A DNA stretch of 64,000 nucleotides from Megaleporinus macrocephalus (lineage: Eukaryota > Chordata > Actinopteri > Characiformes > Anostomidae). Under the pieces are notes generated by a model. That model did no database searches, had not been told where the DNA came from, and worked only from the letters and a program-made list of their open reading frames with translations. Every line of letters starts with the position of its first letter. Within the stretch, counting starts at the first letter, position 1. Below, piece by piece: positions 1-11,806 of the stretch. The position numbers and the translations under genes were made by a program. The stretch is taken from contig CM038720.1 in NCBI GenBank assembly GCA_021613375.1, forward strand, positions 20,300,715 to 20,364,714, read 5' to 3'.

Positions 1-2314
1 ACCACAGACTGTAATTTGTGACAAACAAGCATGCAGTAATCAGAAACAAACGAACTGATCAATATTCTCCTAATCATCAAAGAGTGTCTGACATCAAGGT
101 CAATACTGGTCATAGCAGTCATAAAGTGAATACAGGACACATAAAACAATAACGTATTATACTTTAGTGTGAAGATTCATATAACAACCAGACACCAAAG
201 GAAACAGTAGTGTTTTTTTTGTTTTTTTTTTGCAACAGTCAGCAGTTTCTGAACTGCAGATCACCCACTAAGGCAGAGGAGGCAACAGGAGAACTGGGTT
301 AAAGTGTCGTGGAAAAAGTAGGACAGGTCACTTAGAGGGCAACACTAAGGACATTCAAAAACACCTAATGTGGAAAATTGAAATTCGAGACTTATTGTAC
401 TAAAGAATGACCTGAAAGCACTAGTTTCCATACTGAGGTGTAGAATCTGAATTAAAAACCTAATTATGAAGATATGCTTTTAAATCGTAATATCTTAAAA
501 GAGTTCACAGAGTTCTGCTGTTTAAAAGAGTCTTTCTACGTCTTCTGCTTTTTATGGAAGATGTTTGTAGAAGGTTGGAAGTGCTCGAACATAGATAGTC
601 CGGTGCTGGGCAGGTACGCAGCAAGATTATTCTGAATTCAATTTTTTCTTTAATTTTGCTTTCGGTTTAACTTTAGTTACTTTCAAGTATGCGTTAAAAA
701 CAGGACTAACAAACAGTAGTTTGTGTTGGAAATGTAAGGGAATGTATGGGAATGGCCCATGGTTGAACCGTTTTGGCATGGTTGACATTTTAGAGACATT
801 GTTGGGAGTAGCCCTGGCGGTGTCTCCCTGTTAATGACTTATTGGAGATGAAACAGAATAGGTACAACCTCAGAGACCAGTCATATTAAGACACTGGAAA
901 TCACCCACATGTCCAAAAGTCCAAAGATGGAAAATCCTAATGAGTGAGACCACATCGTATGAGGTTATGTTTGCTAGAATAGGAGGCAAAAGTCCTGTGG
1001 AACTGGGAATTTGGAGTTATTTCATGGATCATCTCACTTCTAACTAACAGCATGATTATGAGACTAGAACTAAGAGATGTTTATATACCTTATTATTTTA
1101 CTGTATTGCTACTGAATGACTATTTGTACAATTTGTATGTGTATATGTACTTTCTGGCCTTCCTCTGTTTACAACATGATGTACCATATGCACTTTTGTT
1201 TGTGTTTTAAATTAAATTAAACTAACAATCGTTAATTGTTAACAGTTTTAGTTTAGTTTTTATTTTCTGGAAAGTAATAGTTTGAGTTCCTCGAATAATG
1301 TTATTCCTAGAATAACATTAACACAACGGTAGCTTGGCTCCAGCTTTGTTTAAAGACAGAGAGGTTCTACTTCTAAACTCTCATTTACACACAATAACAA
1401 AACAAAAAAACAAAAAAAGTTTATTACATATATATTATATTATATTTTGTTTTAGTTTGTTTTGCAGAAAATATTATAGTTTTGATTTAGAGTTTGTGGA
1501 AACTGTTATTTTTATTTTTGCTACAATTAAGAAGCAGACTGTTTCATTGTAGTTTAAAATCCAACCTTAAAAATGCAGGCAACTTTCAAAATGAGAGGGA
1601 AACCCAGAAACCTGCTAAAAGAGAACTACTTTAATCAATTCAAACACCTGAATATTAACGATACTCCAATGATAAAAAACTACTTTAATGACTGTGTTCA
1701 CATGTGGGTAGAAAACTGATTCTGTCCAGCACATGACAGGAAAGTCTGTCGACAGAGACTTTCAGAAGGAATGGAAATGTAGGACTGCGTATCTGCTAAG
1801 AGCTTAAAACTGATGCAATGCTTCCTGTGCCATTACTTAGAGCAACACAGAGAGAAAAGCAAAGGTCCTAAAATGAAACCTTGTGGAACTCCACAAGAGC
1901 TTTTTTTTTAAGCCGGTCGTACCCAGTTTTTGTGGTCTACTATTTCAAAAGCTGCACTTGGATCCAATAAAACCAAATGTTGTGCATCAGCTCTCTCTGT
2001 ATTATGACTGTAAAAAACCCTGATTGGCATTTTCCTGATTGGAAATAATTAAATTCAAGATGTGCATTTGACTGTTTGATGTTTATATGCAGTAAAAAGT
2101 GAGATGTTCTTAGCATTCCAGGGTCGTGGTTTTAGTACATTAAATCACATTAAGCTGTTTCCTTATGATTGTAGCATAAAAATATATGATTTTGATTGTG
2201 TTTGTGACCAGTGAGCTGTGAGTTTTAGTACAGTAGGTCACTAAGCTTTTTTCACATTAAGCATTTTAGAATGTCCCTCACATAATGAAGAGACAGAGAA
2301 ATCCGTAGGTGGGC
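1..2314. other. Intergenic DNA, no gene recognised
   Basis: No open frame here looks like a real exon on either strand. The sequence is AT-rich and contains a T-run near 211-230, a perfect 10-bp inverted repeat at 1296-1320 and repeat-like text around 1860-2010. It lies downstream of the CCDC106-family stop codon, so part of it could be 3' UTR if the polyadenylation signal overlapping the stop is not used. Confidence 0.5.
1296..1320. repeat. Short perfect inverted repeat
   Basis: TAATGTTATT at 1296-1305 and AATAACATTA at 1311-1320 are exact reverse complements separated by 5 nt. It could form a small hairpin; no function is implied. Confidence 0.5.
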
Positions 2315-2320
2315 TTTATT
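2315..2320 (-). promoter_or_regulatory. Possible polyadenylation signal overlapping the stop codon
   Basis: AATAAA on the minus strand includes the TAA stop of the CCDC106-family gene. If used, the 3' UTR would be only about 15-30 nt. I saw no other signal that is clearly better placed. Confidence 0.35.
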
Positions 2321-2623
2321 TACTGACGATCGGTAAAAGCTCCCCCTTTGCTTTCATGGCTTTGATCTTGGCCTTGATGCTGTCGTCCATGGCCTGTTTG
2401 CACCTGATTGCGTAGTGGGCCAGCGTTTCCTCCTTCTCATCCCACGGAGGCAGGGCGTGGAAGACCTCTGGAGCGGCCAGGCTGAGTTCTGCGATAGCCG
2501 CTGTCCTGGAGATGGTGTTGCGGTCCACTCCAACCCTGTCGAAGGCCACTTTCATGGAGACGCTCCGGCGGAACTCCTGCAGAGCCGTCATGTAACGAGC
2601 GATCACCCCCACAACGTTTTTCA
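2316..2623 (-). CDS. CCDC106-family last coding exon (conserved C-terminal domain)
   Basis: The acceptor is CTCTCCGCAG at 2624-2633, and the exon begins with TG, completing an A|TG methionine codon with the upstream exon. It encodes the VGVDRNT and AIAELSLAAPE motifs and ends LLPIVSK then TAA at 2316-2318. The opposite-strand frame over the same bases has no family resemblance. Confidence 0.85.
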
Positions 2624-5600
2624 CTGCGGAGAGGCAGACGCTGTCAGTTAGTGATTCAAGTGAGGCTAAAACACTGATACTTTCGATTCTGATATTTATT
2701 TCCAGAATTAATACTCTCAGGATGCATTTGTAAGTGAGTGTATTACGCAGTAAACTGAATATTAATTACTACATAAACAGTATTATTATGCAAACATTCA
2801 ATTATTTATGTAAAGATTTTTAATTTATCTTAAATTCATTAAAATATATATATAGCTATTTCTATCAGAATATTAGCCTTAGAATTACTCGATATCGAAA
2901 CTAAAAGTAGTGGCAAGTTTTCTGTTAGAAGTTTGCTTCTTTTGTTCAGGAGCTGCAAAGATCTACTACACAGAACAGTAGTAGACCACCATGCTAACTC
3001 CATGCCTAAATTATCACACAACTGATGTAGACCAGGTTGGGTTGTTTAGTGATAGTGATGCAGGCTAAACTTATCTGTTTATATAAGGACTGGCCTTTCT
3101 CTGTGTACGCTTCAGGCTGCATGTGACCTATTGTGTTTACTTACTGTGTAGTTATGTCTCAGTTCAGCTCTCATTTAATGTAGTAATGGCAGAAAGCTGC
3201 ATCGGGCGCTGTAAAACGCTCAGGAAGTGAACAGTGCTCTGAGTCGCTGAGTCTTAACGTGTTGCGTTATGGGAGGTGTGTGTACCTCCATTAAAAAGGA
3301 TGGTTTCAAACTTGTACATGTAAAATATCAGATTTTACTATTGGTGGATATGTACATGTAAAATATGAGATTTTACTATTGGCGGATATGTACATGTAAA
3401 ATATCAGATTTTACTATTGGCGGATGTGTACACGTAAAATATGAGATTTTACTATTGGCGGATGTGTACATGTAAAATATCAGATTTTACTATTGGCGGA
3501 TGTGCACATGTAAAATATGAGATTTTACTATTAGCGGATGTGTACATGTAAAATATCAGATTTTACTATTGGCGGATGTGTACATGTAAAATATGAGATT
3601 TTACTATTAGCGGATGTGTACATGTAAAATATCAGATTTTACTATTGGCGGATGTGTACATGTAAAATATCAGATTTTACTATTTTCGGATGTGCACATG
3701 TAAAATATCAGATTTTACTATTGGCGGATGTGTACATGTAAAATATCAGATTTTACTATTGGCGGATGTGTACATGTAAAATATCAGATTTTACTATTGG
3801 CGGATGTGTACATGTAAAATATCAGATTTTACTATTGGCGGATGTGTACATGTAAAATATCAGATTTTACTATTTTCGGATGTGTACACGTAAAATATCA
3901 GATTTTACTATTGGCGGATGTGTACATGTAAAATATCAGATTTTACTATTGGCGGATGTGTACACGTAAAATATCAGATTTTACTATTGGCGGATGTGTA
4001 CATGTAAAATATCAGATTTTACTATTGGCGGATGTGTACACAAAAAAAAAAAAGATTTTACTATTTTCGGATATGCACATGTAAAATATCAGATTTTACT
4101 ATTTTCGGATGTGCACATGTAAAATATCAGATTTTACTATTGGCGGATGTGCACATGTAAAATATCAGATTTTACTATTGGCGGATATGCACATGTAAAA
4201 TATCAGATTTTACTATTGGCGGATATGCACATGTAAAATATCAGATTTTACTATTGGTGGATATGCACATGTAAAATATCAGATTTTACTATTGATGGAT
4301 ATGTACATGTAAAATATGAGATTTTACTATTAGCGGATGTGTACATGTAAAATATCAGATTTTACTATTGGCGGATGTGTACATGTAAAATATCAGATTT
4401 TACTATTGGCGGATGTGTACACATAAAATATCAGATTTTACTATTGGCAGATGTGTACACGTAAAATATCAGATTTTACTATTGGCGGATGTGTACACGT
4501 AAAAAATATCAGATTTTACTATTTTCGGATATGCACATGTAAAATATCAGATTTTACTATTTTCGGATATGCACATGTAAAATATCAGATTTTACTATTG
4601 GCGGATGTGTACATGTAAAATATCAGATTTTACTATTGGCGGATGTGTACATGTAAAATATCAGATTTTACTATTGGTGGATATGTACATGTAAAATATC
4701 AGATTTTACTATTGGTGGATATGTACATGTAAAATATCAGATTTTACTATTGGCGGATGTGTACATGTAAAATATGAGATTTTACTATTAGCGGATGTGT
4801 ACATGTAAAATATGAGATTTTACTATTAGTGGATATGTACATGTAAAATATCAGATTTTACTATTGGCGGATGTGTACATGTAAAATATGAGATTTTACT
4901 ATTAGCGGATGTGTACACGTAAAATATGAGATTTTACAGACGCTGTCAGTTAGTGATTCAAGTGAGGCTAAAACACTGATACTTTCGATTCTGATATTTA
5001 TTTCCAGAATTAATACTCTCAGGATGCATTTGTAAGTGAGTGTATTATGCAGTAAACTGAATATTAATTACTACATAAACAGTATTATTATGCAAACATT
5101 CAATTATTTATGTAAAGATTTTTAATTTATCTTAAATTCATTAAAATATATATATAGCTATTTCTATCAGAATATTAGCCTTAGAATTACTCGATATCGA
5201 AACTAAAAGTAGTGGCAAGTTTTCTGTTAGAAGTTTGCTTCTTTTGTTCAGGAGCTGCAAAGATCTACTACACAGAACAGTAGTAGACCACCATGCTAAC
5301 TCCATGCCTAAATTATCACACAACTGATTTAGACCAGGTTGGGTTGTTTAGTGATAGTGATGCAGGCTAAACTTATCTGTTTATATAAGGACTGGCCTTT
5401 CTCTGTGTACGCTTCAGGCTGCATGTGACCTATTGTGTTTACTTACTGTGTAGTTATGTCTCAGTTCAGCTCTCATTTAATGTAGTAATGGCAGAAAGCT
5501 GCATCGGGCGCTGTAAAACGCTCAGGAAGTGAACAGTGCTCTGAGTCGCTGAGTCTTAACGTGTTGCGTTATGGGAGGTGTGTGTACCTCCATTAAAAAG

Positions 5601-8600
5601 GATGGTTTCAAACTTGTACATGTAAAATATCAGATTTTACTATTGGTGGATATGTACATGTAAAATATGAGATTTTACTATTGGCGGATATGTACATGTA
5701 AAATATCAGATTTTACTATTGGCGGATGTGTACATGTAAAATATGAGATTTTACTATTAGCGGATGTGTACATGTAAAATATGAGATTTTACTATTTTCG
5801 GATGTGCACATGTAAAATATCAGATTTTACTATTTTCGGATGTGCACATGTAAAATATCAGATTTTACTATTGGCGGATGTGTACATGTAAAATATGAGA
5901 TTTTACTATTAGCGGATGTGTACATGTAAAATATCAGATTTTACTATTTTCGGATGTGCACATGTAAAATATCAGATTTTACTATTTTCGGATGTGCACA
6001 TGTAAAATATCAGATTTTACTATTGGCGGATGTGTACATGTAAAATATCAGATTTTACTATTTTCGGATGTGCACATGTAAAATATCAGATTTTACTATT
6101 GGCGGATGTGTACATGTAAAATATCAGATTTTACTATTGCCGGATGTGTACATGTAAAATATCAGATTTTACTATTGGCGGATGTGTACACAAAAAAAAA
6201 AAAAGATTTTACTATTTTCGGATATGCACATGTAAAATATCAGATTTTACTATTTTCGGATGTGCACATGTAAAATATCAGATTTTACTATTGGCGGATG
6301 TGCACATGTAAAATATCAGATTTTACTATTGGCGGATATGCACATGTAAAATATGAGATTTTACTATTGGCGGATATGCACATGTAAAATATCAGATTTT
6401 ACTATTGGCGGATGTGTACATGTAAAATATGAGATTTTACTATTGGCGGATGTGTACATGTAAAATATGAGATTTTACTATTGGCGGATGTGTACATGTA
6501 AAATATGAGATTTTACTATTAGCGGATGTGTACATGTAAAATATCAGATTTTACTATTGGCGCATGTGTACATGTAAAATATCAGATTTTACTATTGGCG
6601 GATGTGTACATGTAAAATATGAGATTTTACTATTAGCGGATGTGTACATGTAAAATATGAGATTTTACTATTAGCGGATGTATACATGTAAAATATGAGA
6701 TTTTACTATTAGCGGATGTGTACACGTAAAATATGAGATTTTACTATTGGCGGATGTGTACACGTAAAATATGAGATTTTACTATTGGCGGATGTGTACA
6801 CGTAAAATATGAGATTTTACTTTTAGCGGATGTGTACATGTAAAATATGAGATTTTACTATTAGCGGATGTGTACATGTAAAATATCAGATTTTACTATT
6901 GGCGGATGTGTACACGTAAAATATCAGATTTTACTATTGGCGGATGTGTACACGTAAAATATCAGATTTTACTATTGGCGGATGTGTACACGTAAAAAAT
7001 ATCAGATTTTACTATTTTCGGATATGCACATGTAAAATATCAGATTTTACTATTGGCGGGTGTGTACATGTAAAATATGAGATTTTACTATTGGCGGACG
7101 TGTACATGTAAAATATCAGATTTTACTATTGGCGGATGTGTACATGTAAAATATCAGATTTTACTATTGGCGGATGTGTACATGTAAAATATGAGATTTT
7201 ACTATTGGCGGATATGTACATGTAAAATATCAGATTTTACTATTGGCGGATGTGTACATGTAAAATATGAGATTTTACTATTGGCGGATATGTACATGTA
7301 AAATATCAGATTTTACTATTGGCGGATGTGTACATGTAAAATATGAGATTTTACTATTGGCGGATGTGTACATGTAAAATATGAGATTTTACTATTGGCG
7401 GACGTGTACATGTAAAATATGAGATTTTACTATTGGCGGATATGTACATGTAAAATATCAGATTTTACTATTGGCGGATGTGTACATGTAAAATATGAGA
7501 TTTTACTATTGGCGGACGTGTACATGTAAAATATGAGATTTTACTATTGGCGGATATGTACATGTAAAATATCAGATTTTACTATTGGCGGATGTGTACA
7601 TGTAAAATATGAGATTTTACTATTGGCGGATGTGTACATGTAAAATATCAGATTTTACTATTGGCGGATGTGTACACGTAAAATATGAGATTTTACTATT
7701 GGCGGATGTGTACATGTAAAATATGAGATTTTACTATTAGCGGATGTGTACATGTAAAATATCAGATTTTACTATTGGCGGATGTGTACACGTAAAATAT
7801 GAGATTTTACTATTGGCGGATGTGTACATGTAAAATATGAGATTTTACTATTGGCGGATGTGTACATGTAAAATATCAGATTTTACTATTGGCGGATGTG
7901 TACATGTAAAACATCAGATTTTACTATTAGCGGATGTGTACATGTAAAATATGAGATTTTACTATTAGCGGATGTGTACATGTAAAATATGAGATTTTAC
8001 TATTGGCGGGATGTGTACATGTAAAATATCAGATTTTACTATTGGCGGATATGTACATGTAAAATATGAGATTTTACTATTGGCGGATGTGTACATGTAA
8101 AATATGAGATTTTACTATTAGCGGATGTGTACATGTAAAATATGAGATTTTACTATTAGCGGATGTGTACATGTAAAATATCAGATTTTACTATTGGCGG
8201 ATGTGTACACGTAAAATATGAGATTTTACTATTGGCGGATGTGTACATGTAAAATATCAGATTTTACTATTGGCGGATGTGTACATGTAAAATATCAGAT
8301 TTTACTATTGGCGGATGTGTACATGTAAAATATGAGATTTTACTATTAGCGGATGTGTACATGTAAAATATCAGATTTTACTATTAGCGGATGTGTACAT
8401 GTAAAATATCAGATTTTACTATTAGCGGATGTGTACATGTAAAATATCCAATATCGGTGTTTCAGTGATTCTTTTAATATGTATATAATTTCATTTAAAA
8501 AAGTTTTTGTTTTTTAGGTAGCCAATCACATACTTCGGACTCGCGTGTTCTCTCCATCTCTGCTTCTCTTGGAAGAAATCTTGATGGTTCTCTGTCGGTC

Positions 8601-10391
8601 TAACGGATGCAGCTCCACCTCTTCAAAGGAGTCAAAAAGTGCTGGTGGCTCAAAGGGAGCTCCTTCCTCAGGGAATGAACCAATCAGCTGATGGGAGCTC
8701 CCTGCCTCCATCTGACTAGAAGGATGACCTCTTCTCTTTTCTGCCAAAGACACAAAACAGCTAGCAGTGGTCAACATACTTCAAAAACAGACTTAATTCC
8801 TTTGTTCAACCCCTAATGCAGGTGTATGGTTCTGTTATGGGTTAGAGAACGTAGTTATGTGAGTGAGGAACCACATATGCACAACATATCTGTAAATGCA
8901 GGCAGTATAGCTTATTTCTCCTTATCTAACCCTCATTCTATTATTTCTTTTCTTAATTATTTAAAAGGGGGCATATTATACAAAACTCACTTTTTTATCT
9001 GGAGTGCTTACCAGCCCATAAAATATGACAACCCAGTCTGTTTTTTATGGCTGCCTAGATCAGAAAATATGAAATTCAACAAGCTGTTCAGATTTGGCTC
9101 CCCTTCCTATGTCAAACAGGGGCTCATTAAAATGGGAACCCATCTGTGCAGCTTCGCACATGGCTTCAGAACTATCTTCATGAATCGATGCCAATCAACA
9201 GAGCTAATCATGGGAACTGCTCTCTTGTCTGCTAGTGGACATGGTTCATTTCTGATGCCAACGTCTGGCTACAGTTGGTTTTGAATTTGTGTCAGACAAA
9301 GTAGTAACTTATATGAGCCAGGTTCTCACTAGAATTCCCGTTTCACCTTAAATGGCCAAGCAGTTCCGTTCTAGCCGCTCACGCTACCTCTCCTGCATCT
9401 GGTGTTGGAATTTCTGAGCTCCATCTTAAACACTGCAGCAGTTACATTCCAACACTTTAGGCACTCGCTGTAAACTGCTGTGTCATTTTTAAGGCGGACC
9501 CAGAAAATTCAGTGAAGCAGCCGCTGAATAAGAAGCCAATTTCAGCCTCATGTGTCTGACTGCTTTTCCAACTCGGGTCCGTAAGATTTTCCTAAAAGAA
9601 AGAATTAATACCAACCGTCAGCTGTCGAAAACTGCTAACAGCCCAGGTAATATATTAACAGAGATGTAATGTTCTAGATAACTTTTGGTGTTTAGGACTA
9701 GCAAATGTTAACAGTTGAGGTAATATATTAATGGAGATGTAAAGTTCTAGATAGTTACTGGTATTTAACATTATCACTAACAGCTGAGGTAACATTAACA
9801 GAGATGTAAAGTTCTAGATAAATCTTGGGGTTATATCCTTCAGGTTTTCACAATAACATTAATGTTGTTCGTTTGTTAGTTGAATGTCTGTAAGAGGAGC
9901 TTCATCTAATCACCAGGTGAATAAAGGTGGGAGTAAACTGAGAGAATGTGTTCTAGTGTTGAGATACGCCCCAAAGAAAAGAGGGGCGGGGTCAGCAGTG
10001 GCTGGTTATCATTTAAAGAAACACTCGATGCAGTTGTTCAGAACAGCAGTGTTTAGACGGGGAGGAAGAGCTGTGCTGTTTCATCAAAGCATGTCAGACG
10101 TTTCAGGGAAAGCTCATCCCACACGTCTCCTTCAAGCACTTTATTACTTTATTCTCATGCAGGAAGGTTTATGGATTTGATTGGTTGCAGCGTACGGGTC
10201 TAGTCGCTTACCTGGCCGAAGCTGGTCTTGGAGAAATTCACAGATGAGCTCAGCCTTTTTGGTGAGTTCCTGCTGCAGCAGCTCTTTGTCCTGTTTGAGG
10301 CTGCTGATGGTTTCCCCGAGCATCACACTTTTACTCCTCTCAGCCTGCAGAAGAGCCTTCAGCTTCTCTATCTCATACACAGCAAAAGGCA
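2316..10391 (-). CDS. CCDC106-family coiled-coil protein (5' end missing), three exons
   Basis: The gene reads on the minus strand through exons 10391-10212, 8740-8534 and 2623-2316. All junctions are GT-AG and the phases agree (1 nt carried, then 2 nt completing the codon, at both introns). The product is about 231 residues plus a missing start. In order it has a coiled coil (EIEKLKALLQAERSK and following heptads), an acidic/proline linker, a basic stretch (SSKRSRDGENTR), and a C-terminal domain with VGVDRNTISRTAAIAELSLA, PPWDEKEETLAHYA and KGELLPI. That C-terminal pattern is what I know from CCDC106 and its many fish paralogues; human CCDC106 is a nuclear protein. The reading frame of the first exon starts NTG, so the initiator may be split across the upstream junction. 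I did not find the exon before it between 10392 and 14800. The last intron is swollen to 5.9 kb by satellite DNA. Confidence 0.8.
2635..4936. repeat. Segmental tandem duplication, copy 1 (2302 bp)
   Basis: A unit made of a 680-bp unique segment followed by a satellite block recurs with an offset of exactly 2302 bp (for example 2839-3021 and 5141-5323). I see two substitutions in the unique segment (positions 2748/5050 and 3027/5329). The left breakpoint lies just beyond the acceptor of the last exon, so the splice site itself was not copied. Confidence 0.85.
3316..4936. repeat. 38-bp satellite array, block 1 (about 42 units)
   Basis: Head-to-tail units of 38 bp, each with a core GTAAAATATCAGATTTTAC. 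Units vary at a few fixed places: ATCAG or ATGAG; TTGGCGG, TTAGCGG, TTTTCGG or TTGGTGG; TACATG, TACACG or CACATG; GATGTG or GATATG. One broken unit near 4041 has a 12-A run, and one near 4498 has two extra A. Confidence 0.95.
4937..5617. repeat. Segmental duplication, copy 2 of the unique segment
   Basis: Near-identical to 2635-3315. It starts directly within a satellite unit (GATTTTACAGACGCTG), showing that the duplication joined the end of satellite block 1 to the start of the unique segment. Confidence 0.85.
5618..8445. repeat. 38-bp satellite array, block 2 (about 74 units)
   Basis: The same unit as block 1. The A-run unit (13 A, near 6191) and the extra-A unit (near 6991) recur, so the two blocks share ancestry, but their spacing differs by whole units. 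The ATGAG variant is much commoner in the second half. It ends at a decayed unit (AAAATATCCAATATCGG). Confidence 0.95.
8534..8740 (-). CDS. CCDC106-family middle coding exon (linker and basic stretch)
   Basis: Acceptor TTTGGCAG at 8748-8741, donor GTATGT after 8534. The 207-nt exon is symmetrical in phase (2 nt, 68 codons, 1 nt). It encodes EKRRGHPSSQ, an acidic part (FDSFEEVELHP) and SSKRSRDGENTRVR. The linker is poorly conserved, so the assignment rests on phase and position. Confidence 0.7.
9400..9510. repeat. Decayed foldback element
   Basis: ATCTTAAACACTGCAGCAG near 9422 and CTGCTGTGTCATTTTTAAG near 9475 are imperfect inverted arms. They resemble the well-preserved foldback at 36892-36972. 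Confidence 0.5.
9640..9830. repeat. Degenerate tandem repeat, about 70 bp x 3
   Basis: The phrase pattern 'GAGATGTAA.GTTCTAGATA' followed by '.ACAG.TGAGGTAA' occurs three times with drifting spacing. Confidence 0.6.
10212..10391 (-). CDS. CCDC106-family coiled-coil exon
   Basis: Acceptor CTGCTCCAG ending at 10392, donor CAG|GTAAGC after 10212. The 180-nt exon encodes about 60 residues, almost all heptad-like: YEIEKLKALLQAERSK, SSLKQDKELLQQELTKK and ICEFLQDQL. It is preceded by another, unlocated exon ending with one carried base. If that base is A, the first codon here is the initiating ATG. Confidence 0.75.
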
Positions 10392-10449
10392 CTGGAGCAG
10401 AAAGAGATAAAAAAAGTTACTTCATTAACTGAATGAAGATCTGAGTACA

Positions 10450-10690
10450 GATATGTGATCTTCTTCAAGGGCTTTTCAGTAAAGACAGTGGTCCTATATG
10501 GAACCATGAACGCTTAACAGTGGTGAAATGGTTCTTCAGATCAGGAGATTGTGTTGTATATGGTTCTATATAGGACCAAAAACGTTCTGCTATTCTTACG
10601 ATGTATATCTCAGGATAGAAGCGCTGATCTAAGATCTGATCCTCTCTGTGAATTAATAAGAGAGGAATCTGATCCTGGGTTAGAGTTTGG
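10450..10690. repeat. Dispersed repeat D copy (GGTTCTATATAG family)
   Basis: It carries 'TGTGTTGTATATGGTTCTAT', shared with 58450-58490, and pairs of short inverted phrases (GATCTAAGATCTGATCC and GGAATCTGATCC). Probably a short non-autonomous DNA element; boundaries are approximate. Confidence 0.5.
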
Positions 10691-11040
10691 GATCATTTAT
10701 TCCTCCTCCTTAGAGGTGGATATAAAATAGTTACATTTACTCATGTACTTCAGTACAATACTGATGGATTTGTTGAGTAGTTATACTTACTTCTCGAGTA
10801 CATTAGTGAATAACGGAATCTGCTCTTTACTCAGCCAGCCATATTTAGTTACTAATTTCTGTTTTGTGTTCAATTTCGTTCTGCTTTGTTGATGAAAACA
10901 TCTGTATTACTTTGTAATTTGTCACATTTCTGACTTTGGAGTATAAAAAACAGAAAAGTTGAGCCATACAAACATCAGTTCCTGGGCTGATAGATGCTGA
11001 AATGACTAAGAAGTTGCACTCCTGTTCTACACACAACTTT

Positions 11041-11405
11041 TTGAGTATTAGTAAGGTCAGGTACTGATGTTGAACACTGTTGTGAGGATTTGATTAATAG
11101 TGAGGTCAGGTACTGATGTTGAACACTGTTTAAGAATTTGAGTATTAGTGAGGTCAGGTACTGATGTTGAACACTGTTGTGAGGATTTGATTAATAGTGA
11201 GGTCAGGTACTGATGTTAAACACTGTTTAAGAATTTGAGTATTAGTGAGGTCAGGTACTGATGTTGAACACTGTTTAAGAATTTGAGTATTAGTGAGGTC
11301 AGGTACTGATGTTGAACACTGTTGTGAGGATTTGATTAATAGTGAGGTCAGGTACTGATGTTGAACACTGTTTAAGAGTTTGAGTATTAGTGAGGTCAGG
11401 TACTA
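11041..11405. repeat. Minisatellite with alternating 48- and 49-bp units
   Basis: About seven units share GAGGTCAGGTACTGATGTTG. They come in two forms, one continuing TTTAAGAATTTGAGTATTAG and one TTGTGAGGATTTGATTAATAG, partly alternating. Confidence 0.85.
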
Positions 11406-11783
11406 ATTGAACATTGAACATCGTCATCAAAGTATAAAAAATGATTACACAGAAACACTTTATTTATGTTCTATAATATTTTTATTACAATCCTCGGTTA
11501 GAAAATAACAAATCAGACCACTCATGATGCATCAAATATAAAAACCCAATTATTTACAAGTCGAGAACAAATAGAGATTGCAGCACGGACAAGGTTCACT
11601 CGTTTTCGTATATGGGATAAAAGTGAATGATTACATAATTTTACCACATATCTCATGATACTGGACTATTATTAGTATATCATAGTGTTGAGTCTTTTCA
11701 GTCTCTTCAGATGTACTCACCAACGTCCTGTTGAGTCTACAGCTGCTCGTATGTGTATTTATCAAAGCAAATGACATTTATAT

Positions 11784-11806
11784 ACACACACACACACACA
11801 CACACT
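11784..11806. repeat. (CA)n microsatellite
   Basis: About eleven CA dinucleotides in a row. Confidence 0.9.

Larger units (their letters stand above)
2624..8533 (-). other. Last intron of the CCDC106-family gene
   Basis: Donor GTATGT at 8533-8528 and acceptor CCGCAG at 2629-2624. About 4.4 of its 5.9 kb is 38-bp satellite in two blocks. The rest is two near-identical copies of a unique-looking 680-bp segment plus a short tail at 8446-8533. Confidence 0.75.
8741..10211 (-). other. Intron of the CCDC106-family gene with dispersed repeats
   Basis: It holds repeat-like DNA at about 8960-9510, ending in a decayed foldback related to the one at 36892, and a triplicated segment at about 9640-9830. 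The 152-codon plus-strand frame at 8826-9284 lies across the repeat and shows no protein-like features. Confidence 0.5.

Noticed and set aside
2839..5323. Two identical 60-codon minus-strand frames (2839-3021, 5141-5323)
   Set aside because: Identical because of the segmental duplication, not because of protein constraint; no splice support.
3316..8445. Satellite array considered as a CRISPR array
   Set aside because: There are no unique spacers; the whole 38-bp unit repeats, and the context is a vertebrate intron.
8826..9284. 152-codon plus-strand open frame
   Set aside because: It lies across repeat-like DNA inside the CCDC106-family intron and has no recognisable motif.
11701..11765. Strong donor (GTTG|GTGAGT) at about 11720 on the minus strand, as first exon of the CCDC106-family gene
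   Set aside because: The phase would fit, but a stop codon lies five codons upstream with no methionine between.
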